Shown here: piece after piece, positions 16,042 through 24,334 of the stretch
Position numbering within the stretch: position 1 is the stretch's first letter
How the letters are laid out: each line of letters begins with the position of its first letter
Source: Amycolatopsis dendrobii
GTDB taxonomy: Bacteria > Actinomycetota > Actinomycetes > Mycobacteriales > Pseudonocardiaceae
Direction: 5' to 3'
Length of the DNA: 64,000 nucleotides
Assembly (NCBI RefSeq): GCF_014145675.1
Contig: NZ_JACGZW010000005.1
Coordinates: 558,001-622,000 of the forward strand
Notes under the pieces: generated by a model
What the model was told of the DNA's origin: nothing
What the model saw: the letters and a program-made list of their open reading frames with translations, nothing else
Databases searched by the model: none
Made by a program: the position numbers and the translations under genes

Positions 16042-17205
16042 ATGAAACGCACCCCGAAAGCCGTCGTGCTGGCGGCCCTGCTCTCGCTCGCGGCCGGCAT
16101 CGCGGCGCCCGCGGCGGTCGCGGACGACACCGCGGTGTACATCGTGCGGCTCAAGCCGATGGACAAAGACAAGGACAAGGTCACCGCCGCGGCGAACGCG
16201 CTGATCGCCAAGTACGGCGGCACGCTGCGCCGGGTCTACTACTCGGTCTCGCAGGCGTTTTCCCTTTCGGCGACCCGGGAACAGCACGACAAGTACCTCA
16301 CCGACGCCGCGGTCACCACGGTCGGGGCCAACCAGGTCTACACCGCCGCCGGAACCCAGGAAGACCCGCCTTCGTGGGGACAGGACCGGATCGACCAGAC
16401 AGACCTCCCGCTCGACGGCAGCTACACCTATCCGAACACCGCGGCCAACGTGCACGTCTATGTGCTCGACACCGGGGTGCGCACCAGCCACCACGACTTC
16501 GGCGGACGCGCGCACGCCGCGTACGACGCGGTCGATCCCGACGACGACCAGAGCGGAACGGACTGCAACGGCCACGGCACCCAGGTCGCGGCCGCCATCG
16601 CGGGCAGCCGCTACGGCGTCGCGAAAGAGGCCTCGGTCGAGTCGGTGCGCACTCTCGGCTGCGACGGCACGGGCACGTCCGAGGAGATTCTGTCCGCTTT
16701 GGACTGGGTGAACCTCAACGCGCAGCGCCCGGCCCTGCTGAACCTCAGCTTCGCCGGTCCCAGCGGCACGGTCCTCGACATCCAGCTCTACAAGATGACC
16801 CAGAACGGCCTCTCCTACACCGTCGCCGCGGGCAACGGCGACGGCAGCACCGGGGTGAACGCCTGCGACATCACGCCCGCCCGGCAGACCACCGGGATCA
16901 CCGTGGGCGCCACCGATCAGGCCGACCACCGGGCGCCGTCGTCGAACTTCGGCAGCTGCGTGGACCTTTACGCGCCAGGCAAGGACATCCCGACGGCGGA
17001 CAACACGGGAGACTGCGCGTCCGCCGTGGTTTCCGGGACGTCGATCGCTTCGGCGGAAGCGGCCGGGGTGGCCGCGATGTTCCTGTCCGCGCATCCGGAC
17101 GCGACGCCGGACCAGGTGCTCAAGGGCATGACCGACGCGGCCGCGAAGGACAAGGTCGTCGATCCCGGCGAGGGCTCGCACAACCTGCTGCTGCACACCA
17201 CGTAA
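16042..17205 (+). CDS. secreted S8 subtilase (proteinase K-like)
   Basis: A 387-residue exported serine protease. The signal peptide is at about 1-27, an inhibitor I9-type propeptide at about 30-104 (VYIVRLKPMDK... SVSQAFSLSA), then the catalytic domain. The full triad is present: Asp143 (VLDTGV), His178 (NGHGTQVA) and Ser334 (SGTSIAS), with the oxyanion asparagine in AAGNGDG. It is of usual length for proteinase K-like enzymes without C-terminal repeats. An RBS (GAAGGGACG) precedes ATG 16042. It follows the secreted thioredoxin by 61 bases. Part of its 3' end (GGCATGACCGACGCGGCC) is repeated downstream. Confidence 0.93.
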   Translation: MKRTPKAVVLAALLSLAAGIAAPAAVADDTAVYIVRLKPMDKDKDKVTAAANALIAKYGGTLRRVYYSVSQAFSLSATREQHDKYLTDAAVTTVGANQVYTAAGTQEDPPSWGQDRIDQTDLPLDGSYTYPNTAANVHVYVLDTGVRTSHHDFGGRAHAAYDAVDPDDDQSGTDCNGHGTQVAAAIAGSRYGVAKEASVESVRTLGCDGTGTSEEILSALDWVNLNAQRPALLNLSFAGPSGTVLDIQLYKMTQNGLSYTVAAGNGDGSTGVNACDITPARQTTGITVGATDQADHRAPSSNFGSCVDLYAPGKDIPTADNTGDCASAVVSGTSIASAEAAGVAAMFLSAHPDATPDQVLKGMTDAAAKDKVVDPGEGSHNLLLHTT

Positions 17206-17218
17206 CCGCGCGCGGCCG

Positions 17219-17516
17219 GGCCGGTCGCCACGACGTCAGGGCCCCCCACCACGGACGTCACGGCGCCGCCCGGCCGCTCCTCCCCGCCCGGCCGCGCGAC
17301 GGCATGACCGACGCGGCCGCCAAATCACCGACCGGCGACGCATCACCCACCCCGCACGGCCGCACTTCCCCCGCCCGGCCGTGCTCCGCGACGGCATGAC
17401 CGACGCGGCCACAACACCGAACCCGACGACGAATCACCCGCCCCCGCCTGACCGACGCGGCCGACCGCCACGACCCCAAGGACCCCGCCATGGACGTCAC
17501 CGCGCCGCCCGGCCGC
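17219..17516. repeat. decayed tandem duplications between protease and MFS genes
   Basis: GGCATGACCGACGCGGCC, part of the protease coding end (17125-17142), recurs at 17301-17318 and 17393-17410, with a shorter TGACCGACGCGGCCG at 17449-17463. Separately, about 58 bases at 17219-17277 resemble 17459-17516, which includes the MFS start: GGACGTCAC and the following CGCCGCCCGGCCGC are shared, but the ATG is ACG in the upstream copy. The 284-base gap is therefore largely built from partial copies of its flanking gene ends. Confidence 0.75.
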
Positions 17517-18650
17517 ACCGCTCTGCCCCTCCCCGCCCTGCTGGCCTTGGCCGCCTCGGTGTTCCTCGGCTGCCTGACCGAGATCGTCCCGGCCGGAATC
17601 CTGCTCCCGGCCGCGGCCGACCTCGGCGTGTCCCCGGCCGCCGCGGGACAGCTGGTGACGGTCTACGCGATCACCACCGCCCTCACCGCGCTGCCGCTGA
17701 CCGCGGCGTCGGCCCGGATGCCGCGCCGGAAACTCCTGCTCCTGCTGGTCGCCGGGTTCGTGGCGGCCAATCTGGCGATCGCGCTGTCCCCGTGGTTCGC
17801 GCTGGTGCTCGCGGCGCGGGTGGCCTCCGGGGCGCTCACCGGGATTCTGTGGTCCCTCGTGGCGAACTACGCCATGCGCCTCGTGCCCGCGGAGCGGTCC
17901 GGCCGCGCGCTCGCCGTCGCGATGGCGGGCACCCCGGTGGGTTTCGCGCTCGGCGTCCCGGCCGGTGCCGCCCTCGGCGAACTCGTCGGCTGGCGCTGGG
18001 TGTTCGCCGGGATGGCTCTCGTCGCCGCGCCGCTGCTGTGGTGGATCGTGGCGGTGGTTCCGCCGCTGTCCGGCGAGGAACCGGGGGCTCGGACGAGTCT
18101 CCGCGCCGTGCTGCGCACGCCGGGGCTGCGTCCGCTGTTGCTGCTGGTGGTAGCGTTTTCCTTGGCGCACAACATGTTCTACACCTATCTCGGGCCGTTC
18201 TACGCCGCTCACGGGCATCTCGTGCTGTTGAGCGCCGGGCTGCTGCTCTTCGGCACCGCCACGGTGGCCGGGCTGTGGCTGGTCGGGCTCGCCCTCGACC
18301 GGCATCCCCGTGCCGTGCTCACGTGCTGCGCCGCCGTCACCGCCGGCTGTTTCGGGATACTCGTCTTCGGCGGCCGCGAACCGGTGCTGCTGCTCGCCGC
18401 GTGTGCGTTGTGGGGCTTGGCTTTCGGTGGTGCGCCGACGTCGTTCCAAGCGGTCACCGCGGTGCTGGCCGGACGCCGTGCCGACATCGCGCAGTCGCTG
18501 ACCATCGCCAGCTGGAACGGCGCCGTCGCCGGTGGCGCGCTGATCGGCGGAGTCCTGCTCGGCACAGCTCCCGGCGCGCTGCCCTGGACAGCCATCGCGT
18601 TGACGGTCGTGCCGGTTCTCCTTTCCCGTTTCGTCCTCCCAGCGCGGTGA
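17490..18650 (+). CDS. MFS transporter, DHA1-type
   Basis: A 386-residue protein with about twelve spans, the compact size of the drug:proton antiporter-1 family (Cmx/AraJ-like). The first span holds FLGCLTEIVPAGILLP, and loop 2-3 has a reduced motif A (SARMPRRKLLL). LAVAMAGTPVGFALGVPAGAALG in span 5 is the efflux-type motif C region (GxxxGxxxG/P). ATG 17490 is chosen; the RBS is weak (CCAAGGA). It is alone on its transcript unless read through from the protease. The substrate is unknown; it may export a product of the CDPS region, but only location suggests this. Confidence 0.9.
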   Translation: MDVTAPPGRTALPLPALLALAASVFLGCLTEIVPAGILLPAAADLGVSPAAAGQLVTVYAITTALTALPLTAASARMPRRKLLLLLVAGFVAANLAIALSPWFALVLAARVASGALTGILWSLVANYAMRLVPAERSGRALAVAMAGTPVGFALGVPAGAALGELVGWRWVFAGMALVAAPLLWWIVAVVPPLSGEEPGARTSLRAVLRTPGLRPLLLLVVAFSLAHNMFYTYLGPFYAAHGHLVLLSAGLLLFGTATVAGLWLVGLALDRHPRAVLTCCAAVTAGCFGILVFGGREPVLLLAACALWGLAFGGAPTSFQAVTAVLAGRRADIAQSLTIASWNGAVAGGALIGGVLLGTAPGALPWTAIALTVVPVLLSRFVLPAR

Positions 18651-18825
18651 ATTGACCCGCCACTCTGTGGAAAACTGTTTCACCCCACTACCTCTGAGCA
18701 GGGGAAACGCCCTGGTTCAGAATTACGGTTGAACGTCGTCGAACGTTCAGCGAGCACGATTCGGCGGCCCCCGCCGCGGCTAGCCTTGGCCGGCTGTTTC
18801 TTCTCCGCTTCGCTTTGGAGGAATC
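18651..18825. promoter_or_regulatory. promoter region of sedolisin gene
   Basis: 175 bases without a gene. TGAACG (18730-18735) and CGTTCA (18744-18749) form a 6-bp inverted repeat, and GAACGT is directly repeated at 18731 and 18741. This is a plausible regulator site. GGAGGA at 18817-18822 is the ribosome site of the next gene. Confidence 0.35.
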
Positions 18826-21800
18826 GTGCTCCCTCGTTCCCTGTGGGCGAGACCGGCCGCCGCGGCAGCCGGTCTCGTCCTGACAGCCGCTCTGGCGATA
18901 CCGGGTTCGGCTGCCGCCCAAGAGCCGCGGACGCCGTTGGCGCCCACCGGTTCCGCCCCGGCGGGCGCGCAGCGTCTCGGCGCCACCGATCCCGGCCGGG
19001 AAATCCCGATCGCGCTCTCGCTGCGTCCCCACGACGAAGCCGGGCTCGCCCAGTTCGTCGCCTCGGTCAGCGATCCGCGTTCGCCGGACTACCGGCATTT
19101 CCTGTCCAGCGCGGACTACACGGCCCGCTTCGCACCGCGCGAGTCCGATGTGGACGCTGCGAAGGCATACCTGGAGAAACAGGGCCTGCGGGTCACCGAC
19201 GTCTCAGCCAACCGCCAGGTGGTCGACGCGGCCGGGACCGTCGAGCAGGTGGAGGCGGCGTTTGGCACGCGGCTCGGCGACTACGCCGACTCAGCCGGAA
19301 AGCACTTTTACGCCAGGGAATCCGCGCCGAGCGTGCCGTCGTCGGTCGCGAAGATCGTGCGCACGGTGACCGGCCTGACGAACCGGCCGATCGCGCACCG
19401 CGCGTCGTCCCCGGCGGGTCCCGGCGGCCCGGGCGGCGGCTACACCCCCGCCCAGTTCCGCACCGCCTACAGCATGAAGCAGCTTTCCGGTTCCTACGAC
19501 GGATCCGGGCAGACGGTCGGGCTGATCGAGTTCGACTCGTTCAAGCAGTCCGACATCGACGCATGGACGAACTACTTCAAGCAGCCCGCGGTCAAGCCCA
19601 AGGCGGTCCCGGTGGACGGCGGGGTTTCCCAGCCGGGCAGCGGGCAGTTGGAGGTGACGCTGGACATCCAGGCGGTCGCGGCCACCGCGCCCGGAGCGAG
19701 CCAGATCGTCTACGAGGCGCCGAACAGCGACAAAGCCTGGGTCGACGAGATGGCGAAAATCGCGAGCGACAACGAGATCACGATCCTGTCCGGCTCGTGG
19801 CTGCTCGGCGAGAAGTGCGAATCCGACCCGATCGCCGCGTCGCACGACTCCTACTCCCAGATGGTCGCCCAGGGCGTCACTCTGCTGTCGGCCTCCGGAG
19901 ACTGGGGAGCCACCGGCTGCGGCTACAACGGCGACAACTCCACCGTGCAGGCCGACTACCCGGCCAGCGACCCGCTGTTCACCGGCGTCGGCGGCACGCA
20001 GCTGCGGACGAGCGACAGCGCGGGCACTTACCAGTCGGAGTCGTGCTGGAACCAGGGCGGCACCGGCAACACCCGCTCCGGCGGCGGGTATTCGGCGGTC
20101 TACGGCAAGCCGGACTGGCAGCCGGGCAGCAGCAAGTACCGTTCGGTGCCCGACGTCGCGCTCGACGCCGACTACGGGGCGGGCGCGCTTTCGGTGTACA
20201 TGAACGGCGGCTGGCAGGACGTCGGCGGGACGAGCCTGTCCTCCCCGCTGTGGGCCGGCTATCTCGCGATGGTGAACCAGAAGGCGAAGAGCTCGGGCAA
20301 GAGCAATCTCGGCGCCATCAACCCGACGGTGTACTCGATCGCCCAGTCCGCGCAGTACTCCTCGGCCTTCCACGACGTCATCTCCGGCAACAACGGCACC
20401 TACGACGCGGGCACCGGCTACGACCTGTGCACCGGCTGGGGCTCCATGCAGGGCGACAACCTGGCGGACCCGCTGATCAACGGCACGACGCCGCCCGCGG
20501 CCAACGACTTCTCCCTCGCCGCGGACCCGGCCTCGGTCAGCGTCGACCCGGGCAAGTCGGCGACCACGAAGATCACCACCAAGGTCGTCAAGGGCAGCGC
20601 GCAGAGCGTCGCGCTGTCGGCGAGCGGGCTTCCAGCCGGCGTCACGGCGACGTTCGACCCGCCCTCGGTGACCGCGGGCGGCACGTCCACCCTCACACTC
20701 GCGGCGTCGTCCTCAGCCTCACCAGGGCAGAACACCGTTACAGTGACGGGAAAAGCCACTGATGCCACGCACACGACGCCGGTCGCTTTGACGGTCAACG
20801 GTTCCGGCCAAGGCGATTTCTCCCTCAGCGTCGACCCGACGTCGGCGTCGGTCAACGCCGGGCAATCCGCCACGACCACCGTCTCGACGACCGCGGTGAA
20901 CGGCGCCGCGCCCTCGGCGAGCCCGAGCGTGATCAACGGGCAGCCGACCACCGTCGCCAAGTACCCGTTCATCATTTCCGAGCACCGCACCGGCGGGGTG
21001 CGCCCGCAGGAGCAGTCCTGCACCGGCAGCGTGGTCGCCAAACGGGCGGTGCTGATCGCCGCGCACTGCAAGTTCGCCGACGGCGACCCGAAGTACCTGA
21101 TCTACGGACGGGACGACCTGAACGACACGAGCAAGGGCACCCGGATCGAGATCGCGGAGTTCCGGATCCACCCGGACTACAGCCCGCAGAGCGACCAGGG
21201 CTGGCGCAACGGAAACGACGTCGCGATCATCTTCACGAAGACCGACATCCCCGTTCCGGCGGGCATGACCTACCCGAAGATCGCGTCCTCGGCCGACGAC
21301 CTGCCGCTGGGCACCCAGGGCACGGCCATCGGCTACGGCAAGACCGACGCCAATGACGCCGGCAAGAACACCCAGCTGCGCGAGGTCGTGCTGCCCACAG
21401 TGGACGGTTCGAACTGCAGCACCATCGACTCGTCGGTGTTCAAGCCGCAGTACATGTTCTGCGACGGCTACGGCGACGGCAGCAAGGGCCTGTGCCAAGG
21501 CGACTCCGGCGGACCGTACTACTACAACGGCAAGATCTACGGGGTCTTCTCCTGGCTGCGCACCGACTGTGCGTCCTACAACGCGCACGGCAAGCTGTGG
21601 GGTTCGATGGGCGACTGGGCCAACCAGCAGATCGGCGCCACGCCTCCGTCCGGCGGCGACATCGCGTTGTCAGCGAGCGGATTGCCCGCCGGGGCGAGCG
21701 CGACGTTCGATCCGGCGTCGGTCAACGCGGGCGGTTCCGCGAAGCTGACGATCGCCACGAGCGCCTCCACGCCGCAGGGGACGTACAAGGTGACGATCAC

Positions 21801-22125
21801 CGGCAAGAACGCCACGGCGAGCCACGACACCACGTTCACCCTCACCGTGCAGGGCGGTTCGTCCGGTCCGGTCACCGTGGCCGACCCGGGCTTCCAGGCG
21901 GTGCCGCACGGTTCGCCGGTGCACCTGGCGATGCGCGCCTCCGGCGGCACCGGCAGCTACTCCTGGAGCGCCACCGGACTGCCCTCGGGGCTGTCCATCG
22001 ACCGCGCCACCGGCGTGATCTCCGGGAACCCGCAGACCACCTCGGGTCTGCTGAGCTCGACGATCACCGCGACCGACACCTCCGGCACGGCGGGGAAGGC
22101 GCAGGTCTCCTGGTTCGTCTACTGA
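18826..22125 (+). CDS. sedolisin (S53) with inserted S1 trypsin-like domain
   Basis: A 1099-residue exported double protease starting at GTG 18826 behind GGAGGA. The signal peptide is at about 1-31 and the pro-kumamolisin prodomain at about 55-190. The S53 catalytic domain (about 200-560) has Glu276/Asp280 (LEVTLD), Asp359 (SASGDWG), Ser470 (GGTSLSSP) and a calcium loop near GTYDAGTGYDLCTGWG. One Ig-like repeat follows. A second is split by a complete S1 domain (about 700-945) with His747 (IAAHC), Asp798 (NDVAII) and Ser894 (CQGDSGGP). The position equivalent to 189 is Gly888, not the aspartate of true trypsin, so cleavage after Arg/Lys is not expected. A last Ig-like domain ends the chain. 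Confidence 0.92.
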   Translation: MLPRSLWARPAAAAAGLVLTAALAIPGSAAAQEPRTPLAPTGSAPAGAQRLGATDPGREIPIALSLRPHDEAGLAQFVASVSDPRSPDYRHFLSSADYTARFAPRESDVDAAKAYLEKQGLRVTDVSANRQVVDAAGTVEQVEAAFGTRLGDYADSAGKHFYARESAPSVPSSVAKIVRTVTGLTNRPIAHRASSPAGPGGPGGGYTPAQFRTAYSMKQLSGSYDGSGQTVGLIEFDSFKQSDIDAWTNYFKQPAVKPKAVPVDGGVSQPGSGQLEVTLDIQAVAATAPGASQIVYEAPNSDKAWVDEMAKIASDNEITILSGSWLLGEKCESDPIAASHDSYSQMVAQGVTLLSASGDWGATGCGYNGDNSTVQADYPASDPLFTGVGGTQLRTSDSAGTYQSESCWNQGGTGNTRSGGGYSAVYGKPDWQPGSSKYRSVPDVALDADYGAGALSVYMNGGWQDVGGTSLSSPLWAGYLAMVNQKAKSSGKSNLGAINPTVYSIAQSAQYSSAFHDVISGNNGTYDAGTGYDLCTGWGSMQGDNLADPLINGTTPPAANDFSLAADPASVSVDPGKSATTKITTKVVKGSAQSVALSASGLPAGVTATFDPPSVTAGGTSTLTLAASSSASPGQNTVTVTGKATDATHTTPVALTVNGSGQGDFSLSVDPTSASVNAGQSATTTVSTTAVNGAAPSASPSVINGQPTTVAKYPFIISEHRTGGVRPQEQSCTGSVVAKRAVLIAAHCKFADGDPKYLIYGRDDLNDTSKGTRIEIAEFRIHPDYSPQSDQGWRNGNDVAIIFTKTDIPVPAGMTYPKIASSADDLPLGTQGTAIGYGKTDANDAGKNTQLREVVLPTVDGSNCSTIDSSVFKPQYMFCDGYGDGSKGLCQGDSGGPYYYNGKIYGVFSWLRTDCASYNAHGKLWGSMGDWANQQIGATPPSGGDIALSASGLPAGASATFDPASVNAGGSAKLTIATSASTPQGTYKVTITGKNATASHDTTFTLTVQGGSSGPVTVADPGFQAVPHGSPVHLAMRASGGTGSYSWSATGLPSGLSIDRATGVISGNPQTTSGLLSSTITATDTSGTAGKAQVSWFVY

Positions 22126-22168
22126 CCGGGTGCGGAGGGGCTGGCCGGCGGTTTCCCGGGACCGCCGG

Positions 22169-23086
22169 TCAAGCCCATTCCCAGGCCAGGCCCGCGATGC
22201 CCGGCCGGACGTCGGTCAGCACCAGATGCGCGGTCCGCGAGGCCCCTATCCACAGCGGAGGCCCGGGGCGCCGCGGCGCCTGCACGCTGTTCTGGCGGAA
22301 CGGCACGCAGGTGGCGGGCGGGGCGCCGGCGAACTCCGCCTGCAGCAGGTATTGCCGCACCGGGCGGGTGAAGCGGTGGTGGTAGAAGGTCAGTTCCGGG
22401 CCGGGCGGGTAGACCGCGGTGTACTCGAGCACGCTGCGCTCGCCCGTCGCGAGCCGCTGGTCCAGCAGCAGTTCGCAGACCGTCGCCCCGGCTTCCGGAT
22501 CGACCCGGACCCGGCCGGGACGGCAGTACCGGACCTCGGCGGGCAGCGCCGGGGCGGACCGCTCGGCCCACAGGAACACCACGCACCGGTCGACCCGGTC
22601 GGCGGTGGCCTCCACCACGAGCCGGGTGTGCACCTTGGTCAGCCGCCGGTGCTCGTCGACCCGCAGGTGCTCGTGCACGTCGAGACGCCGCACCAGATTG
22701 TCCGGCGGCAGGTTCAGCTCCGCCAGCAACGGCCGGTGGCCCGGCCACAGCCGTTTGCGGTCGATGGCCTCCGGTTCCGCCGCCGCTCCCCTTCCCCGCG
22801 GCCGGGGCGGGCCGAGCAGCGCGACCAGCGATTCCGGCGGCAGGCCGAGCACCGCCTCCAGGGCCCGCACCGCACGCAGCGATTCGGCCCGTTCCGGACG
22901 GCTGCGGCCGTGGCGCCAGTAGCTCAGCGCCGCCCGGCTGACCCGCACTCCCCGCCCGGCGAGCCGCTGCCGGACCTGTTCGAGGCTCAGCCCCCGGACG
23001 TTCAGCGCGTGGTCGAGGACCTGCGCGAACGTGCCGTGCCGCAGCAGGCCGCGCAACTGCCGGTCCAGCGGAGCGATCTCGGCCAT
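22169..23086 (-). CDS. helix-turn-helix protein with unknown C-terminal domain
   Basis: A 305-residue protein. Residues about 20-95 form an XRE-like DNA-binding region (LSLEQVRQRLAGRGVRVSRAALSYWRHGRSRPER). The remaining 200 residues are beta-rich with a conserved look (LRVDEHRRLTKVHTRLVVEATADRVDRCVVFLW) that I do not recognise as a ligand-binding family. ATG 23086 lies 13 bases after a GAAAGGAGCG ribosome site. It converges with the sedolisin gene and lies downstream of a TetR gene on the same strand. Function beyond DNA binding is unknown. Confidence 0.75.
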   Translation of the reverse strand: MAEIAPLDRQLRGLLRHGTFAQVLDHALNVRGLSLEQVRQRLAGRGVRVSRAALSYWRHGRSRPERAESLRAVRALEAVLGLPPESLVALLGPPRPRGRGAAAEPEAIDRKRLWPGHRPLLAELNLPPDNLVRRLDVHEHLRVDEHRRLTKVHTRLVVEATADRVDRCVVFLWAERSAPALPAEVRYCRPGRVRVDPEAGATVCELLLDQRLATGERSVLEYTAVYPPGPELTFYHHRFTRPVRQYLLQAEFAGAPPATCVPFRQNSVQAPRRPGPPLWIGASRTAHLVLTDVRPGIAGLAWEWA

Positions 23087-23190
23087 CGCCGCTCCTTTCG
23101 GCCGATCTTCGCTCCACTATCTGCCGCGGCGGCTGCCCTGTCCACCGACGTCGGAAGGGTTTAGGCGGCCCGGCAGCGGATTCCGCCGAT

Positions 23191-24246
23191 TCATCCGGCG
23201 GGCACGGCGCCCGTCGCGGCGGCGTGGCAGGCGCCGAAGCCCTCCGCCCGCAGCAGAATGTGTCCATTGTGGACGCGGATAGCGGTCTCGGTCGCGTCGC
23301 TGACCGCCGAAACCCCGGCCGCGGCGGCCACCGCGCCGGTCTCGTCGACGATCACCCGCACGTCCGGCCACGCCGATTCCGGGCACGACCGCTTCAGCAG
23401 ACCACGCAGATCCGCCAGCACCAGATTGGTCAACGGCACCAGCTCCCCCGGCTGACCCGTCACCACGACGAGCGTGACCTCTTCGGCCGCGCGCAAGGCT
23501 TCTTCCACCGCGGACAGCCGGTGCAGCCCGATCACCGCGACCACCCCGTCCCCGTCGATCCGCGCCGGACGCTCCCGCAGTGCGTCGAAAACCTCTGGCG
23601 GAGACCAGATTTCCCCGGCTGCTTTCGCCTGCGGCACGATCGGCGGCTCCGGCCAGGCGTCCGCGAGTCCCAGCGCGGGCAACGCCTCGCACGCGCGCAC
23701 GACGTTGAACGGCTCCCCGAAACCGGGTGCCGCGGCGGCGAGCTGACTCGCCCCGTGCAGCATCGTCAGCGCCGCTTCCGCCACCCGCACCGACCGTCCG
23801 GACGACGGCGAAAGCCGCTCCAGCACCAGGCCGAGGACGATCGCGTCGAAGCGCAGCAACTGCGCGTACGGGCGGTGGGTGAGTTCGTCGGCGAGGATTT
23901 CCGGCAGCAGGTCGACGCCGAGCCGCGCGTCCGGATCGGTGGCCAGCGGCAGCCGGGCGACCCAGGCGCGGGCGAACGCGCCGAGCGCCTCGGCGGGCGT
24001 CAGGCCCGGGTCCGGTTCTGGCGGCTGGGCGGCGAACCGTTCCGCTTCGGCGGCGAGCACGGCGAAGTAGAGCGCGCGTTTGCCGGGGAAGTTGGAGTAG
24101 ACCGCGCCGCGGGTCAGCTCGGCGCGCTCGGCGATCACGTCGATCTTGGCGTCGCGGAAGCCGCGTTCGGTGAACTCCTCGCGGGCGGCGGCCAGCACTT
24201 TCGCCCGGTTGCGCTCCTGCGTCTGCGCCCTGGTGAGCCGCGCCAT
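23191..24246 (-). CDS. TetR-family regulator with long C-terminal extension
   Basis: A 351-residue protein, much longer than the usual 190-220. Residues 1-60 are a clear TetR DNA-binding domain (RNRAKVLAAAREEFTERGF; LTRGAVYSNFPGKRALYFAV). Residues to about 205 form the helical dimer/ligand domain. The remaining 145 alternate strands and helices (VTLVVVTGQPGELVPL; DVRVIVDETGAVAAAAGV; ETAIRVHNGHILLRAEGF), resembling a degenerate peroxiredoxin/thioredoxin fold. Cysteines lie in RSCPES and FGACHAA. It is divergent from a P450 gene with a near-perfect palindrome between them, so it is very likely the P450's repressor. Confidence 0.88.
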   Translation of the reverse strand: MARLTRAQTQERNRAKVLAAAREEFTERGFRDAKIDVIAERAELTRGAVYSNFPGKRALYFAVLAAEAERFAAQPPEPDPGLTPAEALGAFARAWVARLPLATDPDARLGVDLLPEILADELTHRPYAQLLRFDAIVLGLVLERLSPSSGRSVRVAEAALTMLHGASQLAAAAPGFGEPFNVVRACEALPALGLADAWPEPPIVPQAKAAGEIWSPPEVFDALRERPARIDGDGVVAVIGLHRLSAVEEALRAAEEVTLVVVTGQPGELVPLTNLVLADLRGLLKRSCPESAWPDVRVIVDETGAVAAAAGVSAVSDATETAIRVHNGHILLRAEGFGACHAAATGAVPAG

Positions 24247-24290
24247 CGTGAGTCCTCCCGGTCCGCTTCCTTGCCAAGATACCGCCACCA

Positions 24291-24313
24291 TTCATATGAT
24301 GAGATCATCTGAA
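24291..24313. promoter_or_regulatory. TetR operator between regulator and P450
   Basis: TTCATATGAT (24291-24300) and ATCATCTGAA (24304-24313) form an inverted repeat with nine of ten pairs around GAG. It lies 45 bases before the TetR start and 22 before the P450 start, where binding would block both. Confidence 0.7.
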
Positions 24314-24334
24314 TTGAACATCTGGAGGTCTTCC

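Noticed and set aside
17258..18683. Extra genes in the protease-MFS gap and antisense to the MFS gene
   Set aside because: Frames in the gap come from duplicated ends of the flanking genes and lack starts with ribosome sites; the antisense frame is compositional.
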